NCBI GenBank assembly: GCA_026196495.1
Contig: JAPHSY010000051.1
Span: 1 to 34,913, forward strand
DNA: 34,913 bases
Reading direction: 5' to 3'
Source: Magnetovibrio sp.
GTDB lineage: Bacteria > Pseudomonadota > Alphaproteobacteria > Rhodospirillales > Magnetovibrionaceae
The notes beneath the pieces were generated by a model. It saw only the letters and a list, made by a program, of their open reading frames with translations, did no database searches and had not been told where the DNA came from. Positions 8,194 to 16,685 of this stretch are shown here, piece by piece (the stretch's first letter is position 1; every line of letters begins with the position of its first letter). The translations under genes were made by a program, and so were the position numbers.

Positions 8194-8820
8194 ATGTTTA
8201 TCCTCGGCCTCACCGGATCTATTGGCATGGGCAAAAGCTGGGGGGCCCGATGTTTCCGCCTGTTGGGTGTTCCCGTTCACGATGCCGATGCCTGTGTTCA
8301 TAACTTGATGAGCACCAATGGTGCCGCCACTACAAAAGTTGAGGCTTTATTTCCTGGTGTATTGAATGCACAAGGTGCGGTGGACCGTCAAAAGCTGGGT
8401 GGGTTTGTTCTGGGTGATGATGATGCTTTGAAAAAACTCGAAGCTTTGCTTCATCCCATGGTTAGGGCAGAACAACACAAATTTTTACAACGTTGCCGTC
8501 GTGACAATCAGCGGTTGGTGGTTTTGGATATTCCGCTGTTGTTTGAAACCGGGGCACGTTCACGGGTGGATGCCGTGGTGGTCATGACTGCACCCGCATG
8601 GTTGCAACGTCAACGCGTGTTAAGGCGCCCAAATATGAACCTTGAAAAATTTGAAGCCATCTTGGATCGCCAAACCCCTGATGCCTTAAAGCGCCAAATG
8701 GCAGCATTTGTGGTTACCACAGGAGGACTGCGGGCGCAGTCCTTGCGCCAAATTCAAAAAATCGCCAAAGTGGCTCGATCATTACCCGGCCACACATGGT
8801 CACCGCATTGGGGTTATTAA
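8194..8820 (+). CDS. coaE: Dephospho-CoA kinase
   Basis: The 208-residue P-loop kinase phosphorylates the 3'-hydroxyl of dephospho-CoA, the last step of coenzyme A synthesis. The Walker A motif GSIGMGKS is at residues 8-15, followed by the family's HDADACVH segment. The VLDIPLLFETG motif is in the middle and a QRVLRRPN/RQTPDALKRQ lid region follows. The length is normal. It lies between aroE and dnaQ as in many alphaproteobacteria. Four bases separate its stop from the dnaQ ATG. Confidence 0.94.
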   Translation: MFILGLTGSIGMGKSWGARCFRLLGVPVHDADACVHNLMSTNGAATTKVEALFPGVLNAQGAVDRQKLGGFVLGDDDALKKLEALLHPMVRAEQHKFLQRCRRDNQRLVVLDIPLLFETGARSRVDAVVVMTAPAWLQRQRVLRRPNMNLEKFEAILDRQTPDALKRQMAAFVVTTGGLRAQSLRQIQKIAKVARSLPGHTWSPHWGY

Positions 8821-8824
8821 GAAT

Positions 8825-9508
8825 ATGCGTGAAATTTCTCTCGATACAGAAACCACCGGCTTGAATCCAAAATCGGGTCATAAGGTGGTGGAAATCGGCT
8901 GTGTCGAAATGATCAATCACATTGCCACCGATCAGTATTTTCACGTCTACATCAATCCCCAGCGTGATATGCCGGAAGAGGCCTTTAAAATTCACGGCCT
9001 ATCCGAAGAATTTTTGAGTGAAAAGCCTCTGTTCAAAGACGTTGCCGATGATTTTCTGGCCTTCATCGAGGATTCACCGCTGGTTATTCACAATGCTCAG
9101 TTCGATATGGGTTTTTTGAATTGGGAATTGAAAGAAATTGGCAAGCCTGAACTGGATATGGCCCGTACCATTGATACGGTTCCCATTGCACGAAAAAAAT
9201 TCCCCGGTGCTCAGGCCAACCTGGATGCTTTGTGTCGACGCTTTGGGATCGATAATTCATCGCGTGAATTGCACGGTGCATTATTGGATGCACAGTTGTT
9301 GGCTGATGTTTATCTGGAGCTGATGGGGGGGCGTCAAACGGGCTTAGGCCTGGGTGCGGATGAAGAACAGGCTGCTGATCGTGAGGCCGAAATTCAAGTG
9401 GAAAAACGCGAACGCCGTGAGGCGCGGGTTTTTGTCCCAACGCCGGAAGAGCTGGCAGCGCACGAAGCATTTCTTGAAAAAATAAGCGATCCGATTTGGA
9501 AAGCCTAA
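8825..9508 (+). CDS. dnaQ: DNA polymerase III subunit epsilon (proofreading 3'-5' exonuclease)
   Basis: The 227-residue DnaQ has the exonuclease ExoI motif DTETTG (Asp7, Glu9) at its N-terminus. ExoII is IHNAQFDMGFL, and ExoIII is HGALLDAQLLADVYLEL with the catalytic His and Asp. The frame is open further upstream (to 8708), but that part overlaps coaE and lacks homology, so the ATG at 8825 is chosen. The acidic/arginine-rich tail after about residue 175 is the usual linker to the polymerase alpha subunit. It is the last gene of the origin-proximal rightward row and is followed by a strong terminator. Confidence 0.94.
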   Translation: MREISLDTETTGLNPKSGHKVVEIGCVEMINHIATDQYFHVYINPQRDMPEEAFKIHGLSEEFLSEKPLFKDVADDFLAFIEDSPLVIHNAQFDMGFLNWELKEIGKPELDMARTIDTVPIARKKFPGAQANLDALCRRFGIDNSSRELHGALLDAQLLADVYLELMGGRQTGLGLGADEEQAADREAEIQVEKRERREARVFVPTPEELAAHEAFLEKISDPIWKA

Positions 9509-9519
9509 TCCTCAATAAC

Positions 9520-9547
9520 AAAAACGCCCCCATTTGGGGGCGTTTTC
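9520..9547. terminator. Bidirectional terminator between dnaQ and secB
   Basis: An 11-bp perfect stem (9521-9531 with 9536-9546) of the form AAAACGCCCCC / GGGGGCGTTTT closes a 4-base loop. It ends two converging genes. Confidence 0.95.
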
Positions 9548-9571
9548 ATATGTAACATCAGTGCTGTGGTT

Positions 9572-10096
9572 TTATGCGTTGCCTTTGGGTTCAGCCAATT
9601 CGTCAGCAATTTTATTGGCCGTCTGTTCCGCTTGTTGTGCAACGTTGGCTTGATACATGCCGGTAAAATCGATGGGTTGCAGCAACAACGGCACAAACCC
9701 ACCGTCACGGGTTGCGTCTGCGATAATGTTGCGGGCGAATGGAAACAACATGCGCGGACATTCAATTAACAAGATCGGACCGAGGTGTTCTTCCGGTACG
9801 TTGACGCTGAACACGCCTGCGTATTTGAGCTCAACCAGGAAACCGACTTTGTCACCGAGTTTCAACTCAGAACGCATGTCCAAAGTCACTTCATAAACAT
9901 TATCCGCGCCTTCAAGCTTGGCGGCGTTCACATCAACGTTGACGTTGACGTCCGGCTGTTGGTTTTGTAGTTCGCTCAAAATACCGGGAGAATTCGGAGC
10001 TTCAAAGGACAAGTCTTTGATATATTGGCCGTTAATGGCCAAAGCAGGGGCTTGCGCTTGGGCGTTTTCGCCACCATTGGCAGGGGTGTCACTCAT
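9572..10096 (-). CDS. secB: Protein-export chaperone SecB
   Basis: The 174-residue tetrameric chaperone keeps presecretory proteins unfolded and hands them to SecA. The core strand region QYIKDLSFEAPNSP (about residues 24-37) and FLVELKYAGVF are diagnostic, and so is the GGFVPLLLQPIDF segment with the conserved Pro residues. Both tails are Ala/Gln/Glu-rich and probably flexible. The position opposite dnaQ and downstream of fxsA is the usual alphaproteobacterial arrangement. A hairpin followed by TTTT lies just upstream of the start. Confidence 0.96.
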   Translation of the reverse strand: MSDTPANGGENAQAQAPALAINGQYIKDLSFEAPNSPGILSELQNQQPDVNVNVDVNAAKLEGADNVYEVTLDMRSELKLGDKVGFLVELKYAGVFSVNVPEEHLGPILLIECPRMLFPFARNIIADATRDGGFVPLLLQPIDFTGMYQANVAQQAEQTANKIADELAEPKGNA

Positions 10097-10116
10097 ATGA
10101 AATGTCCTTTAATGCT

Positions 10117-10144
10117 GAAAAGGGTTCGGAAGATGCGAAACCCT
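10117..10144 (-). terminator. Hairpin in the fxsA-secB gap, possible terminator or attenuator
   Basis: AGGGTTCG (10121-10128) and CGAAACCCT (10136-10144) pair with one bulged base around a 7-base loop. On the minus strand the stem is followed by TTTT. It would end fxsA transcripts about 60 bases past the stop, or modulate reading into secB. Confidence 0.4.
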
Positions 10145-10201
10145 GGAAATTAAGTAGCTCTTCGCTAACACGGATCGCCCAGGTGAACAAGTCTACACCG
10201 T

Positions 10202-10717
10202 TTAAGTGCGTGGGTTGGGACCTTGGTCCAGCTTGGGTGCATCCTTCACCTCGGTTACGTCTGTGAAATCACCATCAATGATGTCTCCATGGTCTGGCGG
10301 TGTCGATTGCCAGCTTGCATGGGCATGATGACTTTGGCTATTTTGACCATGCGTGGTGGAATGGAGCTGAATACGACTGGCCAGGGTCCGTCGCAAAAGA
10401 GCGCGCAGCGGCGGTGTGAACAGCAAAAACCCAATGGCATCGGTAAAAAAGCCTGGTGTAAGCAGCAGCAGACCGGCAGCCAGCAAACAAAAGCCGTCAA
10501 AAACCGCATCCATGGGCATTTCGCCTTGATTCATGGCATTTTGTACGCGCGTCAGGGTGTTGAAACCTTGGTGGCGCAGCAATGCAGTGCCAACGATGGC
10601 GGTCAAAATGACGACGGCAATGGTGCTCCACAGACCAATGGCTTCACCCACTTGGATGAACAGTCCGATTTCAATCAGCGGGATGCCAATGAACGCGGCC
10701 AATAAAACAAGTCCCAT
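10202..10717 (-). CDS. fxsA: FxsA family membrane protein
   Basis: The 171-residue protein has the FxsA core. An N-terminal membrane segment (LVLLAAFIGIPLIEIGLFIQVG) is followed by a second (TIAVVILTAIVGTALLRHQG) and a third hydrophobic stretch with LLLLTPGFFTDAIGFLLF. E. coli FxsA is known for relieving F-plasmid exclusion of phage T7; its cellular role is unclear. The C-terminal 60 residues are His/Ser-rich and poorly conserved. A GTG at 10723 is in frame, but the ATG at 10717 has AGGG at a proper distance. It diverges from the Tim44-like gene. Confidence 0.9.
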   Translation of the reverse strand: MGLVLLAAFIGIPLIEIGLFIQVGEAIGLWSTIAVVILTAIVGTALLRHQGFNTLTRVQNAMNQGEMPMDAVFDGFCLLAAGLLLLTPGFFTDAIGFLLFTPPLRALLRRTLASRIQLHSTTHGQNSQSHHAHASWQSTPPDHGDIIDGDFTDVTEVKDAPKLDQGPNPRT

Positions 10718-10893
10718 TTTCACCCTTATGGCTTGCCCTCGCGCGGGCTTCGGCCTATCTATCGGTTAGCACAACGTGTTGTTTTGCGTATAGTTGATGG
10801 TACGGTTGTGAGGCGAACATAAGCCCAGCGCTTTCGTCTCGCAAGTCAGTGGGCCTGATATGGGCCTGCCATTTGGAAGTAACGGATTTCGGT

Positions 10894-11580
10894 ATGCAGT
10901 TTTTTGACATTGTTCTCTTCGCTTTGATCGCGATTTTTTTGGTTTTGCGACTGCGTGGCGTTTTGGGCAATCGCGACGGTCACGAAGGCGGTTATGAAGA
11001 TCGCCTCAATCGTGAACAGAACCAAGACGATAATGTTGTTGAAATGCCGGGTACTCGTTCAGCTAAGTTGGATCTGCCCGAACGTACAGCCTCAGAGGAT
11101 GAGCCGGAAGAAGAACTGCCCGAAGGACCTTTGGGTGAGGGTATCCGCGCCATACGTGAATACGACGCCAGTTTTAGCGCCGATGAATTTGTCGGCGGTG
11201 CCAGCATGGCTTTTGAAATGATTTTAAATGCCTATGCCGCAGGTGACACCAAAACCTTGAAAAACCTTCTGAGCCCGGAAGTTTATAGCGGTTTTGAACA
11301 CGCCATTAATGAGCGCGAAAACGAAAACCAAACTTTGCAAGAAACTTTGGTTGGTATCACCAAGGCTGAAGTCGTTGAGGCCTACATGGATGGTCGTGAT
11401 GCGAATGTAACTGTAAAATTTGTTTCCGAACAAATCAGTGCTCTGCTGGACAGCCATGGCCGCGTTATTGAAGGCGATCCCAGTGCAGTTACGGAGGCCA
11501 CAGATTTCTGGACCTTTGCGCGTTCGACCAAATCGCGCAATCCCAATTGGACCTTGGTCGGCACTGGCAGTTTGGACTAA
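10894..11580 (+). CDS. Tim44/TimA family lipid-binding-like protein
   Basis: The 228-residue protein begins with a single membrane helix (FFDIVLFALIAIFLVLRLRGVLG), then a charged linker, then a C-terminal Tim44-like domain. That domain starts with DEFVGGASMAFEMILNAYAAGD and ends with WTFARSTKSRNPNWTLVGTG. The Tim44 domain is an NTF2-like fold; bacterial members are inner-membrane proteins of uncertain role. The frame is open 15 codons upstream (10849), but the ATG at 10894 fits the family's usual start directly before the membrane helix. mltA follows 7 bases after its stop, and the pair is conserved in alphaproteobacteria. Confidence 0.88.
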   Translation: MQFFDIVLFALIAIFLVLRLRGVLGNRDGHEGGYEDRLNREQNQDDNVVEMPGTRSAKLDLPERTASEDEPEEELPEGPLGEGIRAIREYDASFSADEFVGGASMAFEMILNAYAAGDTKTLKNLLSPEVYSGFEHAINERENENQTLQETLVGITKAEVVEAYMDGRDANVTVKFVSEQISALLDSHGRVIEGDPSAVTEATDFWTFARSTKSRNPNWTLVGTGSLD

Positions 11581-11587
11581 CGTCGGG

Positions 11588-12793
11588 ATGCGCGCGCGCC
11601 TTTCGTTTGCGGTACTGCTGCTTGGTTTGGCGGCGTGCGCACCGATTCCGACCTCGATCCCGCAACCAACACCATCAAAGATTCCCGAAAAACCCGGTAA
11701 GGTTCAACTGCGTGCTCAAACCTTTGCGCAGCTTGCGGGCTGGCAAAACGATCACCAGGGCCAAGCCTTAGTGGCGTTTCAAAAATCTTGTGCTTCAATC
11801 TTAAAACGTCCGAAATCCGCATCATTGGCGGCCAATGACAAAACCCCCGGCGGTACCGTGGCCCAATGGCAAGGTCCGTGTCAGGCTGCTTCCAGTGTGT
11901 CCACCAACAGTCCAGATGCGGCACGTCAGTTTTTTGAAACCTGGTTTCGCCCCTATGCAGTAATGGATGAGGGCGACCATGAAGGCCTGTTCACCGGATA
12001 TTACGAACCGCAATTGAACGGCGCTTGGAGCCGGGGCGGTAAATTTCAAACCCCTTTATATGCGCGTCCCAATGATTTGGTGTCTGTCAGCCTTGGTCAG
12101 TTCGATGATGAACTGGGTGGTTCGACCATTTGGGGTCAGGTCCAAGATGGTAAGCTCAAACCCTACGCCACCCGTGCCGATATTGAAAATGGCGGCGGTC
12201 AAAACTTAAAACCATTGATGTGGGTCGATGATCCAGTGGATGCATTCTTTTTGCATGTTCAGGGGTCGGGGCGCGTGAAAATGCAAGACGGCACCATAGC
12301 CCGGGTGGGTTTTGCCGGTAAAAATGGCCGTCCTTATAAATCTATCGGCCGTGTTTTGATCGATAGTGGCGAAATTCCTGCCAATCGTCTGACCATGGGT
12401 GCAATCCGCAAATGGGTGCATGCCCGGCCAAAGGCCGGTCCCGCCTTGTTGAAGAAAAACCCCAGTTTTGTGTTTTTCCGACTGCTGCAAGGCGACGGGC
12501 CTTTGGGGGCCCAAGGTGTTGCGTTAACGGCGGAACGTTCAGTGGCCATTGATCGGCGTTATTTGCCTTTGGGCGCACCCCTGTGGGTTACCACCCATGA
12601 CCCGCTGGATGCGCAAAAACCGTTTCAACGTCTGATGATTGCTCAAGACACCGGCGGCGCCATCAAGGGTGTGGTCCGCGGTGATATTTTCTTTGGACCG
12701 GGCGCGTCGGCTGCTAAGCGTGCTGGTAACATGAAACGTCCGGGGCAATACTCCATCCTGTTACCCCTGTCGGTGGTTCCCCTCACCCAGTGA
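11588..12793 (+). CDS. mltA: Membrane-bound lytic murein transglycosylase A (lipoprotein)
   Basis: The 401-residue lipoprotein cleaves peptidoglycan glycan strands with 1,6-anhydro bond formation. The signal peptide ends in a lipobox LAAC (Cys17). The MltA domain is recognisable from FTGYYEPQLNGAW and the double-psi barrel region DAFFLHVQGSGRV. The C-terminal 3D domain (SVAIDRRYLPLGAPLWV ... QDTGGAIKG) carries the catalytic Asp at about 354. The open frame extends upstream into the Tim44-like gene, but the lipoprotein signal fixes the start at 11588. lutA starts 52 bases later without an obvious terminator between. Confidence 0.93.
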   Translation: MRARLSFAVLLLGLAACAPIPTSIPQPTPSKIPEKPGKVQLRAQTFAQLAGWQNDHQGQALVAFQKSCASILKRPKSASLAANDKTPGGTVAQWQGPCQAASSVSTNSPDAARQFFETWFRPYAVMDEGDHEGLFTGYYEPQLNGAWSRGGKFQTPLYARPNDLVSVSLGQFDDELGGSTIWGQVQDGKLKPYATRADIENGGGQNLKPLMWVDDPVDAFFLHVQGSGRVKMQDGTIARVGFAGKNGRPYKSIGRVLIDSGEIPANRLTMGAIRKWVHARPKAGPALLKKNPSFVFFRLLQGDGPLGAQGVALTAERSVAIDRRYLPLGAPLWVTTHDPLDAQKPFQRLMIAQDTGGAIKGVVRGDIFFGPGASAAKRAGNMKRPGQYSILLPLSVVPLTQ

Positions 12794-12845
12794 TCTCTCC
12801 GTGATTCATCTTGAAAATTCAGGGTGAAAGTCTCACTCTGTTGTT

Positions 12846-13613
12846 ATGGAACAGATCTCCCCCCGTATCGGTTTATTCGTCACCTGTTTGGTGGACCTCA
12901 TGCGCCCAAGCGTTGGTTTTGCCGCGTTGCGCCTGCTGGAACGCGCCGGGGCCGAGGTCGTAGTTCCGCCGGAACAAACATGTTGCGGGCAGCCCGCTTA
13001 CAATTCCGGTGATGTGGAGGATGCGCGCGCCATTGCAAAAACCGTCATAGAGGCCTTCGAAGGTTTTGATGTTGTTGTGGCCCCGTCCGGTTCGTGTACA
13101 GGCATGATTGTCGAACACTATGCCAAGTTGTTTGAGAATGACCCAACCTGGAAAGCCAGAGCTGATAATTTGTCTGGGCGCACCCAAGAGCTCACCCAGT
13201 TTTTGGCTCAACATTTGGACCTCAACGAAATCAGCGCCCAGTTTGACGGGTCGGTAACGTATCATGACAGCTGTGCAGGTTTGCGCGAATTGGGCATCAA
13301 AGATCAACCACGCAAATTGTTAGCAACCGTGGATGGGCTGGTGCTTAAAGAAATGGACGATATCGAAAGCTGCTGTGGTTTCGGCGGTTTGTTTTCCATT
13401 AAATATCCCGATGTTTCCGGTGCCATCGTTGACAAAAAAGCCAGCAACGTTGAGGCGGCTGAAACGGACCTGTTGTCCGGTGGAGATTTGGGCTGTTTGA
13501 TGAACGTGGCGGGTAAATTGAAGCGCCGCGGCTCTAACGTGCGGGTCTATCATATTGCTGAAATTTTGGCGGGCATGACGGACGTTCCAGCATTGGGGGA
13601 GGATGAGGCATGA
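12846..13613 (+). CDS. lutA: Lactate utilization protein A, (Fe-S)-binding CCG-domain protein
   Basis: The 255-residue protein has two cysteine-rich CCG domains: TCCGQPAYNSG near residue 40, and DSCAGLRELG plus SCCGFGGLFS in the second half. These bind Fe-S clusters as in the YkgE/LutA and heterodisulfide-reductase families. With LutB and LutC it oxidises L-lactate to pyruvate in the cytoplasm. The gene overlaps lutB by four bases, so translation is coupled. The ribosome binding site at 12846 is weak. Placing lutABC between mltA and the Smr gene breaks a neighbourhood that is usually contiguous. Confidence 0.9.
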   Translation: MEQISPRIGLFVTCLVDLMRPSVGFAALRLLERAGAEVVVPPEQTCCGQPAYNSGDVEDARAIAKTVIEAFEGFDVVVAPSGSCTGMIVEHYAKLFENDPTWKARADNLSGRTQELTQFLAQHLDLNEISAQFDGSVTYHDSCAGLRELGIKDQPRKLLATVDGLVLKEMDDIESCCGFGGLFSIKYPDVSGAIVDKKASNVEAAETDLLSGGDLGCLMNVAGKLKRRGSNVRVYHIAEILAGMTDVPALGEDEA

Positions 13614-15034
13614 CCCACGAACCCCATTGCCATGATTTCCAAAAAGGTGCAGCCGATGCGTTGAACAACGATCAACTGCAAGAGCTTTTGAACCGTACTT
13701 TGAAAAATGGTTTTCAGAAAAAGCGTCTCAACGGTATGGCGCGCCTGCCGGAATATGACCAGCTGCGTGACCAAGCCCGCGATTTGAAAAACCACATCCT
13801 TGATCATCTCGATGCCTACCTGGAACGCTTTGAACTGGAAGTGCAAAAAGCTGGCGGACATATGCACTGGGCCGAAGATGGGGATCAAGCCCGTGCGATT
13901 ATCGGTGACATTTGTAAAAAAGTCGGCGCCAAGACCGTGACCAAAGGCAAATCTATGATTGCCGAGGAAATCGATCTTAATGATTATCTCGCTGAACAAG
14001 GGATTGAACCCATTGAAACGGATCTGGGGGAATATATCATTCAATTGCGCAATGAACTGCCCAGCCACATCATCGCCCCGGCCTTCCACCTGTCCAAAAA
14101 TCAAGTTGCCGAAACCTTTCGTGAGCACCACCAACATCTGGATGCGGATCGTTCCTTGGAAGAGCCGACAACCTTGTTAAACGAGGCCCGCAAAGAATTG
14201 CGCGATCGTTTTTTAAAAGCTGATGTGGGCATCACCGGGGCCAATTTCTTGGTGGCGGAAACGGGTACGGCGATGATTGTCACCAATGAAGGCAATGGTG
14301 ATTTGACCCAATGCTTGCCCCCGGTACACATTGCTTTGACCTCCATCGACAAAGTTGTGCCGACTTTGGAAGATGCGACCTTGTTGTTGCGGCTGTTGGC
14401 GCGCACCGCCACCGGTCAGGAACAAAGCGTTTACAACACATTTTTTACAGGCCCCAAACGCGAAGGTGATTTGGATGGGCCGGATGAATTTCATATTGTG
14501 TTGTTGGACAATGGCCGTACCGAATTACTTGGCTCTGAATTCAGGGACATCTTAAGGTGTATCCGTTGTGGGGCGTGTATCAATCACTGCCCGGTTTATG
14601 GTGTGACCAGTGGTCACGCCTATGGTTGGGTTTATCCGGGGCCTATGGGATCGGTGCTCACGCCATTTTTTGTGGGTATTGAAGAGGCCCATTTGCTGCC
14701 CAGTGCATCGACGTTTTGTGGGCGCTGCCAAGACGTATGCCCGGTGCGCATTCCCCTGCCCGATTTGTTGCGCAACTGGCGCAACCGTGCGTTTGCTGTT
14801 GGTAAACCCGGCGGTGCCCAACGGTTGGCTTTAAAAGTTTGGGCGATGTTGGCGCAACGTCCGGGGCTATATCATGTCACGGCTCGATTTAAAATATGGG
14901 CCATGAAAAGCCTTGCTGGAAAACGGGGACATTTTAAATGGTTTATTGGTGCCGGTGGCTGGACCAAGGCACGTGATCTTCCCGCACCCCAGGGCGGAAC
15001 GTTTCAGTCGCGCTATCAAAAAGGGGAACGGTGA
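13610..15034 (+). CDS. lutB: Lactate utilization protein B, iron-sulfur protein
   Basis: The 474-residue LutB/YkgF protein has an N-terminal LUD domain and two C-terminal [4Fe-4S] motifs, CIRCGACINHCPVY (about residues 317-330) and CGRCQDVCPVRIP (about 370-382). The LUD part shows TKGKSMIAEEIDLN and VAETGTAMIVTNEGNGDL, typical of LutB. It passes electrons from lactate oxidation through its clusters. Both ends overlap neighbours by four bases (lutA before, lutC after), so the three are made as one unit. The last 90 residues are Lys/Arg-rich as in other LutB proteins. Confidence 0.93.
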   Translation: MTHEPHCHDFQKGAADALNNDQLQELLNRTLKNGFQKKRLNGMARLPEYDQLRDQARDLKNHILDHLDAYLERFELEVQKAGGHMHWAEDGDQARAIIGDICKKVGAKTVTKGKSMIAEEIDLNDYLAEQGIEPIETDLGEYIIQLRNELPSHIIAPAFHLSKNQVAETFREHHQHLDADRSLEEPTTLLNEARKELRDRFLKADVGITGANFLVAETGTAMIVTNEGNGDLTQCLPPVHIALTSIDKVVPTLEDATLLLRLLARTATGQEQSVYNTFFTGPKREGDLDGPDEFHIVLLDNGRTELLGSEFRDILRCIRCGACINHCPVYGVTSGHAYGWVYPGPMGSVLTPFFVGIEEAHLLPSASTFCGRCQDVCPVRIPLPDLLRNWRNRAFAVGKPGGAQRLALKVWAMLAQRPGLYHVTARFKIWAMKSLAGKRGHFKWFIGAGGWTKARDLPAPQGGTFQSRYQKGER

Positions 15035-15711
15035 GCATGAGTGCCCGCAAAGCCATCTTCGCCCGACTGAAACGCACCTTGGATGAGGTGCACAATCCGA
15101 CCGTGCGCATTTCTGGTGCCGATCAGCGCATCCGTGAGGCGAACGCCAATATCATTCCCGCACGCGGCCAGACCGAAGGGCCGGCTCGTGCTGCGATGTT
15201 TGTATCGGAAGCTGAAGCGGCTGATGCTGAAGTTATGCGCCTGGCAGCACTGGCGGATGTTCCAAGATTTGTGCACGATATTTTGATCCAGGCGGGGGCA
15301 TCTCAAATCAAAGCCGCCCCCCACCCCCAACTACAAGATTTGGATTGGACGGGTGTCGGGATCCATTATGGTCGGGGTGAAAATTCGGATCACATTGGTT
15401 TATCGGTGGCTTTGGCGGGTGTTGCGGAAACCGGAACTTTGGTGTTGGCATCCGGTCCACAGTCCCCAACCACACTGAATTTTTTACCCGATGTTCATGT
15501 TGTTGTCTTAGAAGAAGAAAATATTGCCGCCAATTATGAAGCGGTTTGGGCTACACTGCGGGCTCAGAAGACCGAAGGTCCTGTAATGCCACGCACCGTG
15601 AATTGGATTACCGGACCGTCACGCACCGCAGATATTGAACAAACCCTTTTATTGGGCGCCCATGGTCCACGTAAACTCATCATTTTATTGATCGATGGCA
15701 AAAACCCGTAA
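15031..15711 (+). CDS. lutC: Lactate utilization protein C (LUD domain)
   Basis: The 226-residue LUD-domain protein completes the lutABC operon. The segment GVAETGTLVLASGPQSPTTLNFLPDVHVVVL in the middle is diagnostic of LutC/YkgG. The first start, GTG at 15031, overlaps lutB by four bases; an ATG two codons later (15037) is an alternative. The 3' end overlaps the start of the Smr gene by 17 bases in another frame, so the Smr gene may have been coupled to it after lutABC arrived. Confidence 0.9.
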   Translation: MSMSARKAIFARLKRTLDEVHNPTVRISGADQRIREANANIIPARGQTEGPARAAMFVSEAEAADAEVMRLAALADVPRFVHDILIQAGASQIKAAPHPQLQDLDWTGVGIHYGRGENSDHIGLSVALAGVAETGTLVLASGPQSPTTLNFLPDVHVVVLEEENIAANYEAVWATLRAQKTEGPVMPRTVNWITGPSRTADIEQTLLLGAHGPRKLIILLIDGKNP

Positions 15712-16288
15712 ACCCCAGTCGACCCATAAAAAGTCGACCCATAAAAAGTCTCCGCCGGGACGCAAGCCCGAAGATGATATGTATCTTTGGCATGCGGTGG
15801 CGCAAACGGTGGAACCGTTAAAGGGTCGTGATGTGGCTATGGATATTATTGGTGCTGAGCCCACGCCGGTTTCCAGCACCTCGACCTATGTGATCCGACC
15901 GCACGCCCCTGTGACCACCCCACCGCCTTTGCCGGAATTGCACCACGGGGTGCAACCGGGTCTCGACAAAGCCACCGCCAAGCGCATGCGGCGCGGCCAA
16001 GTCAAAATTGAAGGCCGTATTGATCTTCACGGTATGACCCAAGTCCAGGCCCATCAAGCCCTGGAACATTTTCTCGATGCGGCTTGGAGTGCCGGGCGGC
16101 GTGAAGTGTTGGTGATCACCGGCAAGGGTACGCGCCGCGATGGTACGATTGGGGTGTTGCGCCAGATGGTGCCGCGCTGGCTCAATGAATTTCCAAATCG
16201 TGCCAAGGTCGTGGCGTTTAGCCATGCCGCCCCCAAAGACGGTGGCGAAGGTGCGCTGTATGTGCGGCTCAAACGTCGCGGCCGTTAA
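15695..16288 (+). CDS. Smr/MutS2 C-terminal-domain protein
   Basis: The 197-residue protein has a basic, Pro-rich N-terminal half and a C-terminal Smr domain from about residue 105. There GRIDLHGMTQVQAHQALEHFL carries the LDLHG-like motif and VITGKGTRRDG the GKG motif. Smr domains bind branched nucleic acids and some are endonucleases. The start overlaps lutC by 17 bases. Codons 9-18 contain an exact 15-bp tandem duplication, giving THKKS twice. In related genomes this gene usually follows mltA; here lutABC lies between them. Confidence 0.88.
   Translation: MAKTRKPQSTHKKSTHKKSPPGRKPEDDMYLWHAVAQTVEPLKGRDVAMDIIGAEPTPVSSTSTYVIRPHAPVTTPPPLPELHHGVQPGLDKATAKRMRRGQVKIEGRIDLHGMTQVQAHQALEHFLDAAWSAGRREVLVITGKGTRRDGTIGVLRQMVPRWLNEFPNRAKVVAFSHAAPKDGGEGALYVRLKRRGR
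15717..15746 (+). repeat. Exact 15-bp tandem duplication inside the Smr gene
   Basis: The unit AGTCGACCCATAAAA occurs twice head to tail (15717-15731 and 15732-15746), followed by AGTC. It is in frame and adds five residues to a basic, probably unstructured region. Confidence 0.9.
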
Positions 16289-16305
16289 CTCAACAGGAGC
16301 TTTTC

Positions 16306-16623
16306 ATGCATCCATACGCACTTCTGGGTCTCGCCATTGTTGCCGAAGTGGTGGGAACATCGGCCCTAAAACTGGCAGATGGATTTACCAAACTGGTGCC
16401 CAGTTTGGTGGTGGTGGTGGGCTATGGCCTGTCGTTCTGGCTGTTAGCGGTGACGTTAAAAACCCTGCCCATCGGTTTTGTGTATGCGGTGTGGGCCGGT
16501 GCAGGGGTGGCGGCAATCGCCTTGATTGGCGTGTTTTGGTTTGGTGAAAGCTTGAGCCTCAGCGGCGTGGCCGGCATTGCTTTGATCATTGCGGGCGTTG
16601 TGGTGTTGCAATTGTCACACTAA
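16306..16623 (+). CDS. Small multidrug resistance (SMR/EmrE family) efflux protein
   Basis: The 105-residue protein has four membrane helices. The membrane-embedded Glu14 (AIVAEVVGTSALK) couples proton and substrate exchange in this family. The YAVWAGAGVAAIALIGVFWFGE segment in helix 3 and the start of helix 4 is typical. It could export quaternary ammonium compounds or guanidinium; the sequence alone does not separate the Qac-like and Gdx-like groups, though the WAG rather than GDX signature is noted. CAGGAG lies 7 bases before the ATG. It starts 17 bases after the Smr gene. Confidence 0.9.
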   Translation: MHPYALLGLAIVAEVVGTSALKLADGFTKLVPSLVVVVGYGLSFWLLAVTLKTLPIGFVYAVWAGAGVAAIALIGVFWFGESLSLSGVAGIALIIAGVVVLQLSH

Positions 16624-16648
16624 ACACCAAACTAACAGGGTGTTAACC

Positions 16649-16673
16649 CCTGCCCTGTATCGTTTGGGGCAGG
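16649..16673 (+). promoter_or_regulatory. Hairpin overlapping the Shine-Dalgarno of the XRE gene
   Basis: CCTGCCC (16649-16655) pairs with GGGCAGG (16667-16673) around an 11-base loop. The 3' arm shares its last three bases with the AGGAG (16671-16675) that serves the ATG at 16686. There is no T-run after the stem, so it is a poor terminator; it could partly mask the ribosome binding site. Confidence 0.4.
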
Positions 16674-16685
16674 AGAGATAAGATC

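Noticed and set aside
8708-8824. Longer N-terminus for dnaQ
   Set aside because: It overlaps coaE and precedes the family's normal start just before DTETTG.
11420-11587. Longer N-terminus for mltA
   Set aside because: It overlaps the Tim44-like gene and would bury the lipoprotein signal peptide.
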